From contig OZ022512.1 of the NCBI GenBank assembly GCA_963989385.1, positions 27,177,899 to 27,241,898 of the forward strand: DNA of 64,000 nucleotides. The letters run 5' to 3'. Source of the stretch: Ctena decussata (taxonomy: Eukaryota > Mollusca > Bivalvia > Lucinida > Lucinidae). The translations under genes were made by a program, and so were the position numbers. Below, piece after piece: positions 1 to 64,000 of the stretch. Under the pieces are notes generated by a model. That model worked only from the letters and a program-made list of their open reading frames with translations, was not told the DNA's origin and ran no database searches. Position 1 is the first letter of the stretch. The number at the start of each line of letters is the position of its first letter.

Positions 1-59906
<59,906 letters not shown>

Positions 59907-60338
59907 CTGCATAGGAAAGAATGCATGAGAGAAATCTGCAAGTAGTGTAGGCAAATAATAAATGCCAGGCTGATCAATGTTTTCAATGTTCATCTACATC
60001 AAAAGCCAGCCATGGTTTAACAAACCTTTTACAACAGTGAGAACTTTAACAGCCTTATAACAGCCTTAAGCTACTTGCTTCCCTGGTGGATAAATCCCTT
60101 CTTCAATGGCAACAACTTTAACCCTTATTTGACCAGTGGACTTGTCTATTCTTATCATTTGGATGAGTCTGCTTCTAGTTTTAGGCGTTTCTGGTGGATT
60201 TTTTCATTTTTATAGTATTTCGCATACAAACTCCGGCAAGCAAAGAGTCTAGACCCTGATCACACACCACTACTTTCTGTGGCGCCTGAACTGGATCTGC
60301 ACTGTCTGCATATGTCCCCAAAATGGGTTTCCAGTCTA

Positions 60339-63300
60339 ACAAGCAAATTCAGTGAATTTATATCCCCTGCCAAAGGGGCCTTGATTTTTTTATTATTATG
60401 TTTTTTTTTTAGTTTCATATACAGTCGAACCTGTGAACAAAGGCCAGGCATGGGAAAGAACTAAATTGGCCGTTGTTGACAGGTGGCCGTTGTTAGGAGA
60501 TTCAATGATTTCACAATTTTGACCGACTGACAGATGATAAATGTAAACTTCGTCGGAGAATCTTTTCGGGCGCTTTTATTTGCAGACGATCGTTAGATCT
60601 AAAATTTTACCGCGTTTTTTGCACATGCGCGAAATCAATATTAAAAGTGCATTTTAACCATTTAATTACTTCTAAATATTCTAAATATTCTAGAAAATAA
60701 ATTCCCAAAATATTATTGTTACATAGGTCTAAATTCTGTAAAGAATTGGTTTTCAAAATACACATATCGGTATAAAGACGTCTGCTTTCACGGCTGATGC
60801 ACACATTTCGGCGATATGTCTGATTGACTGATTAAACCAATTACTGATTATTAATTATCGGTTGACTGAACTTACTGCATAAGGCATGAATAGCCGAATA
60901 AAACTGACCTTGATTACCTTACAGAAATTAACACTTGTAGAATGCGCTAATTGCGTAGAATACACTTTGTTACATAAATTATACTGTACCCGAAGATCAA
61001 TAACCAGTCTAGTGCTAAAAATAGATTTGGCAATTACACAAACACGTGAGTATGAAATTGAAGCTGTGTTTTGACACAAGGACTGGCACTTATTCGGAGA
61101 AAATAGCGCATTTCGGGATGGGTTTGGGTTTTGACCGTAGTTCGCAGTGGACCGCTATTCCCAGGTAATTTAACAAGGAAATTCGACGGGAGGGATTCAA
61201 ACCGACCCTTGTTGACAGGAGACCGTTATTCGGAGGTGACCGTTAGCACAGGTTCGACTGTACATTGTAATTTTGTTCACTGGGCTGAAAGGACTATTAC
61301 TCTGGCATAAGTGAGGCATAAGCAGAAGCTGTTCTTAAACACTTGCCTCAGCATCACTGCACTATGATGATACATTTTTAATTCAGTTTAAAGAAATTTT
61401 GTTCAGTCCAGTATCTAAGTTATGGCTAAATCTATTCAAGGGCATTGAATCATGCACTACTGATGCGATTATGATCAAACTTAATGTGCACTGCTATGTC
61501 AAGACAATACATAAATATTTGAAGTTTCATGAAATGCCATTCATTGGTTACTTAGTTATGACTCAATTTGTTGATTTTAAACCAAGTCAAGGGCAATAAT
61601 TCATTGCTAACTGAAGCAATTTCGACATAACGTAAGATGCACCAATGTGTTACAGTGATACATATTTATTAAAAGTTTCATAGAATTCTATTCATTGATT
61701 ACTTAGTTATGGCTTAATTTGTCAATTTTAAATTGATTCAAGGGCAATAACTCATGCACTTCTGATGCAATTCTGATGAAGCTTTATGTGCATAACCATC
61801 TTATAGTGATACATATTAAGTTTAAGTTTCATGAAGTTTCGATAGTTGGTTACTTAGTTATGGCTCATTTTATTGATTTTAAGTCAATTCAAGGGCAATA
61901 ACTCATGCATTCCTGAAGCCACTATATGAAATTTAATATCCATCAGCGGGTTATAGTGATATACAGTCAAAAGACATAATTATTCGCCACCCAAGAAGAA
62001 AATTGGTAGACTTGGTTTACACAGTGTGTTTATTTTGCTCTGTGCTACTCCTACACAAATAATCAATAATTGGAAGTTATATGATTTAATTGCTTATAAC
62101 CTCATGATGATGTCACAAGGTTGTTTGATGACATCATTACCATGGACACAGAGAGCATGATGGGTAAACAGCATGGCTACCAAGCACAATAATTTTGACA
62201 GGTGGGCTGTTAAATGAAATGTTAAGTTGATTTATAGATGACAAAAAGTAATAAAACTTAAAGGTCATATTTTGCATGTCTGGGGCCACAATTTCATGAC
62301 TGTTGAAGGAAAAATATAGTTTGTGTTGTGAAGAAATGAAGCCAGACTGTGATGATAGATGTTTGTTTACATCCAAAGCAGATCGCTAAATTATAGTTTA
62401 GTGAAAAATTAACAGCAAGACGACTGTGGGAGAATTCAGTGGTATACTGGAATTCGTTATCAAGTACGGATTTTACAGAAAAGATAACTAAGAGAAAACG
62501 ACAAAGGGTTGTCACAAAATACAAGGATCATATGAGGTGGGTGGGGTTGGGGGAGGTGGGATGATAAAGAGGATAGCATAGGATAAGGAGTAGAGGGACT
62601 GGATTATTGACATACAATGGGGGTGAATGGACATCCAGTGATGATTGTCAGCTACTTTATGTTTTATTTTCTTACAAATATGGGATGTGGAGAGACAATT
62701 TATTGCATGCCCGTCACTGGCAGGAGCCTCACTGTAGACAGTAAGTCAATACTATTGTTTTGTGACTGTTTGTTTTTGAAGCTTTCAGGAATCTAGCTCA
62801 GGAGTAATACAGTATGAATGCCCTAAAAGTATGAAAAGATACCAAACAAACTTCAAACTTAACTAGTACCAAATAATTTGCAATTAAAGATCAGTCTTCA
62901 AAATCAGGACCCCCTCTGTACAAATGACATACCCCTTAAATTTCCACAAGGCCCAGGAACTAAATAGTTGATCTATATTTTTCTTTTACACTACAATCAC
63001 GAAATTTCTACAAAGATCATGTTTTGTCACAAAGTGAAGTCAAGAAATTTATGTTTGAAAGCCAACCTCACTCATTTAACAAATGGAACCAATTCAGCCT
63101 GCTTGAAAATACACGCAGTTTTAATTTTTCAGAGATTAACAGCAAAATATTGAAGGAAAGCGGCATGTAGTTAATAGAAAGGAGATTTATTTTTCAAAAT
63201 TTCAGTGAAAAAAAATTCAGGATGATTGCACAGTGCCAGTTTGAATTTAGTGCATCATTTCTTTGTTGATGGCAGCCATTTTGAAAGTGGTGAATAATTA

Positions 63301-63605
63301 TGTCCTTTGACTGTATATTTGTTTTAAGTTTCATGAAATTCAGTCCAGTGGTTACCCAGTTATGGCTGATTTTATTGATTTTAAAACAATTCAAGGGCAA
63401 TAACTCCTGCATTACTGAAGCCAGTCTGATGAAACTTGACGTGCATCAGCCGGTTATAGTAATATATATTTAAGTTTCATGAAATTCCGTTCAGTGGTTA
63501 CTTAGTTATGGCTCCGGACGGACAGACAGACGGAAGGACGGACGGAAGGATGGACAGACATGGAGAAACCTATATCCCTCCGCCTTTGGCGGGGGATAAT
63601 AAAAA
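60339..63605 (+). mobile_element. Family M hairpin/TIR element (3.3 kb, upstream of exon 1)
   Basis: ACAAGC, hairpin AAATTC-AGT-GAATTT, arm ATATCCCCTGCCAAAGG. Core of 170-190 bp units with AAGTTTCATGAAATTCC and TTACTTAGTTATGGCT. GGACGGACAGACAGACGG tract. 3' hairpin CCGCC-TTT-GGCGG, then GGGATAATAAAAA. The 5' hairpin is nearly the family J hairpin. Interrupted at 60422-61260. Confidence 0.75.
60422..61260. mobile_element. Mariner-type non-autonomous element, 839 bp, TA duplication
   Basis: Ends CAGTCGAACCTGTG and its inverse, with TA at 60420-60421 and 61261-61262. Same end type as 21341-21519. No transposase recognised. Confidence 0.8.
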
Positions 63606-63680
63606 GGGTTAAAGGAAAGAATTTGCTCTCTGATGAGAGATTCTTTTCCTTTGCTAGAAGCTGGTCCTCAACTCCTACAA

Positions 63681-64000
63681 AAACTAGAAATGTGTCCATA
63701 CGACACGGATGCCCCCGCCTAGTGCCCTAAGTAAGATGGCGCCTTGTTTAAGGTAAAGGCACTTGTAGCATACCTAGGTTCACAAAGGCACACTTCTGTC
63801 GTACATGTTTTATTGTTTTCCTTGGGCAGATGTATTGTGCTTCTTACATGGTTGGGGGGGTAGGGGGGGGGGGGGGGGGGGGGGCTTGGATGTGGGGGTG
63901 TCATGACTGATATGTGATGGTATTCTGTATCTTATCGCAGAAATGGATGCCATGCAACTTTCCAAAAGAAATAGCCCGGAAACAAGTAACTTTTCAAAAA
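63681..64000 (+). mobile_element. Probable 5' part of another hairpin/TIR element, cut by window end
   Basis: ACTAGAAA, hairpin GTGTC-CATAC-GACAC, then ATGCCCCCGCC, an arm close to those of families I and J. Followed by a long G run at about 63854-63884. Confidence 0.55.

Noticed and set aside
60240..60460. Possible missing upstream dynein exon
   Set aside because: The open frame lies in the 5' end of family M and its peptide has no tail motif; phase does not fit exon 1.

Overview
The window is a piece of an animal nuclear genome, AT-rich and packed with repeats, carrying one large gene on the minus strand. The repeat content points to a bivalve mollusc: pearl/DINE-like non-autonomous elements with tandem cores and (ACGG)n tracts, a tRNA-derived SINE, and abundant MITEs. 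The species cannot be fixed from the sequence.

The gene is an axonemal outer-arm dynein heavy chain of the DNAH5/DNAH8 (gamma) class. I traced 35 consecutive exons from 59906 down to position 1. They give 1837 in-frame codons, all introns are GT-AG, and every exon junction is phase-compatible. They cover most of the N-terminal tail (DHC_N1), the linker (DHC_N2) and the start of the motor: AAA1 with Walker A in exon 34 and Walker B in exon 35. The first roughly 200 residues lie upstream of 59906, probably beyond 64000. AAA2 to the C-terminus lies beyond position 1. About 5.5 kb of 59.9 kb is coding.

The introns are archives of transposable elements. Most prominent is a set of at least eight families with almost no shared sequence but one shared plan. 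From 5' to 3' each has an ACAAGAR leader, a short perfect hairpin, an 11-13 bp inverted-repeat arm, a core of 130-190 bp tandem units, a GAC/ACGG-rich tract, usually a second hairpin with a 3-4 nt loop, the opposite inverted-repeat arm, and a run of A. Copies lie near 3.5, 6.1, 9.1, 13.1, 14.3, 15.7, 23.4, 26, 28.7, 31.1, 32.7, 39.3, 47.7, 52, 55-59 and 60.3-63.6 kb. They most resemble Helentron/Helitron2-type non-autonomous elements and bivalve 'pearl' elements. This is the most interesting system in the window.

Other mobile DNA: three copies of a tRNA-derived SINE (two with perfect 13-14 bp target duplications), six copies of a 240 bp palindromic element, a hAT-like element with an 8 bp duplication and two nested insertions, a mariner relic, two mariner-type MITEs with TA duplications, several other inverted-repeat elements, and microsatellites. 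Several insertions sit within about 25 nt of functional splice sites. No tRNA, rRNA, CRISPR array or second protein-coding gene could be supported.
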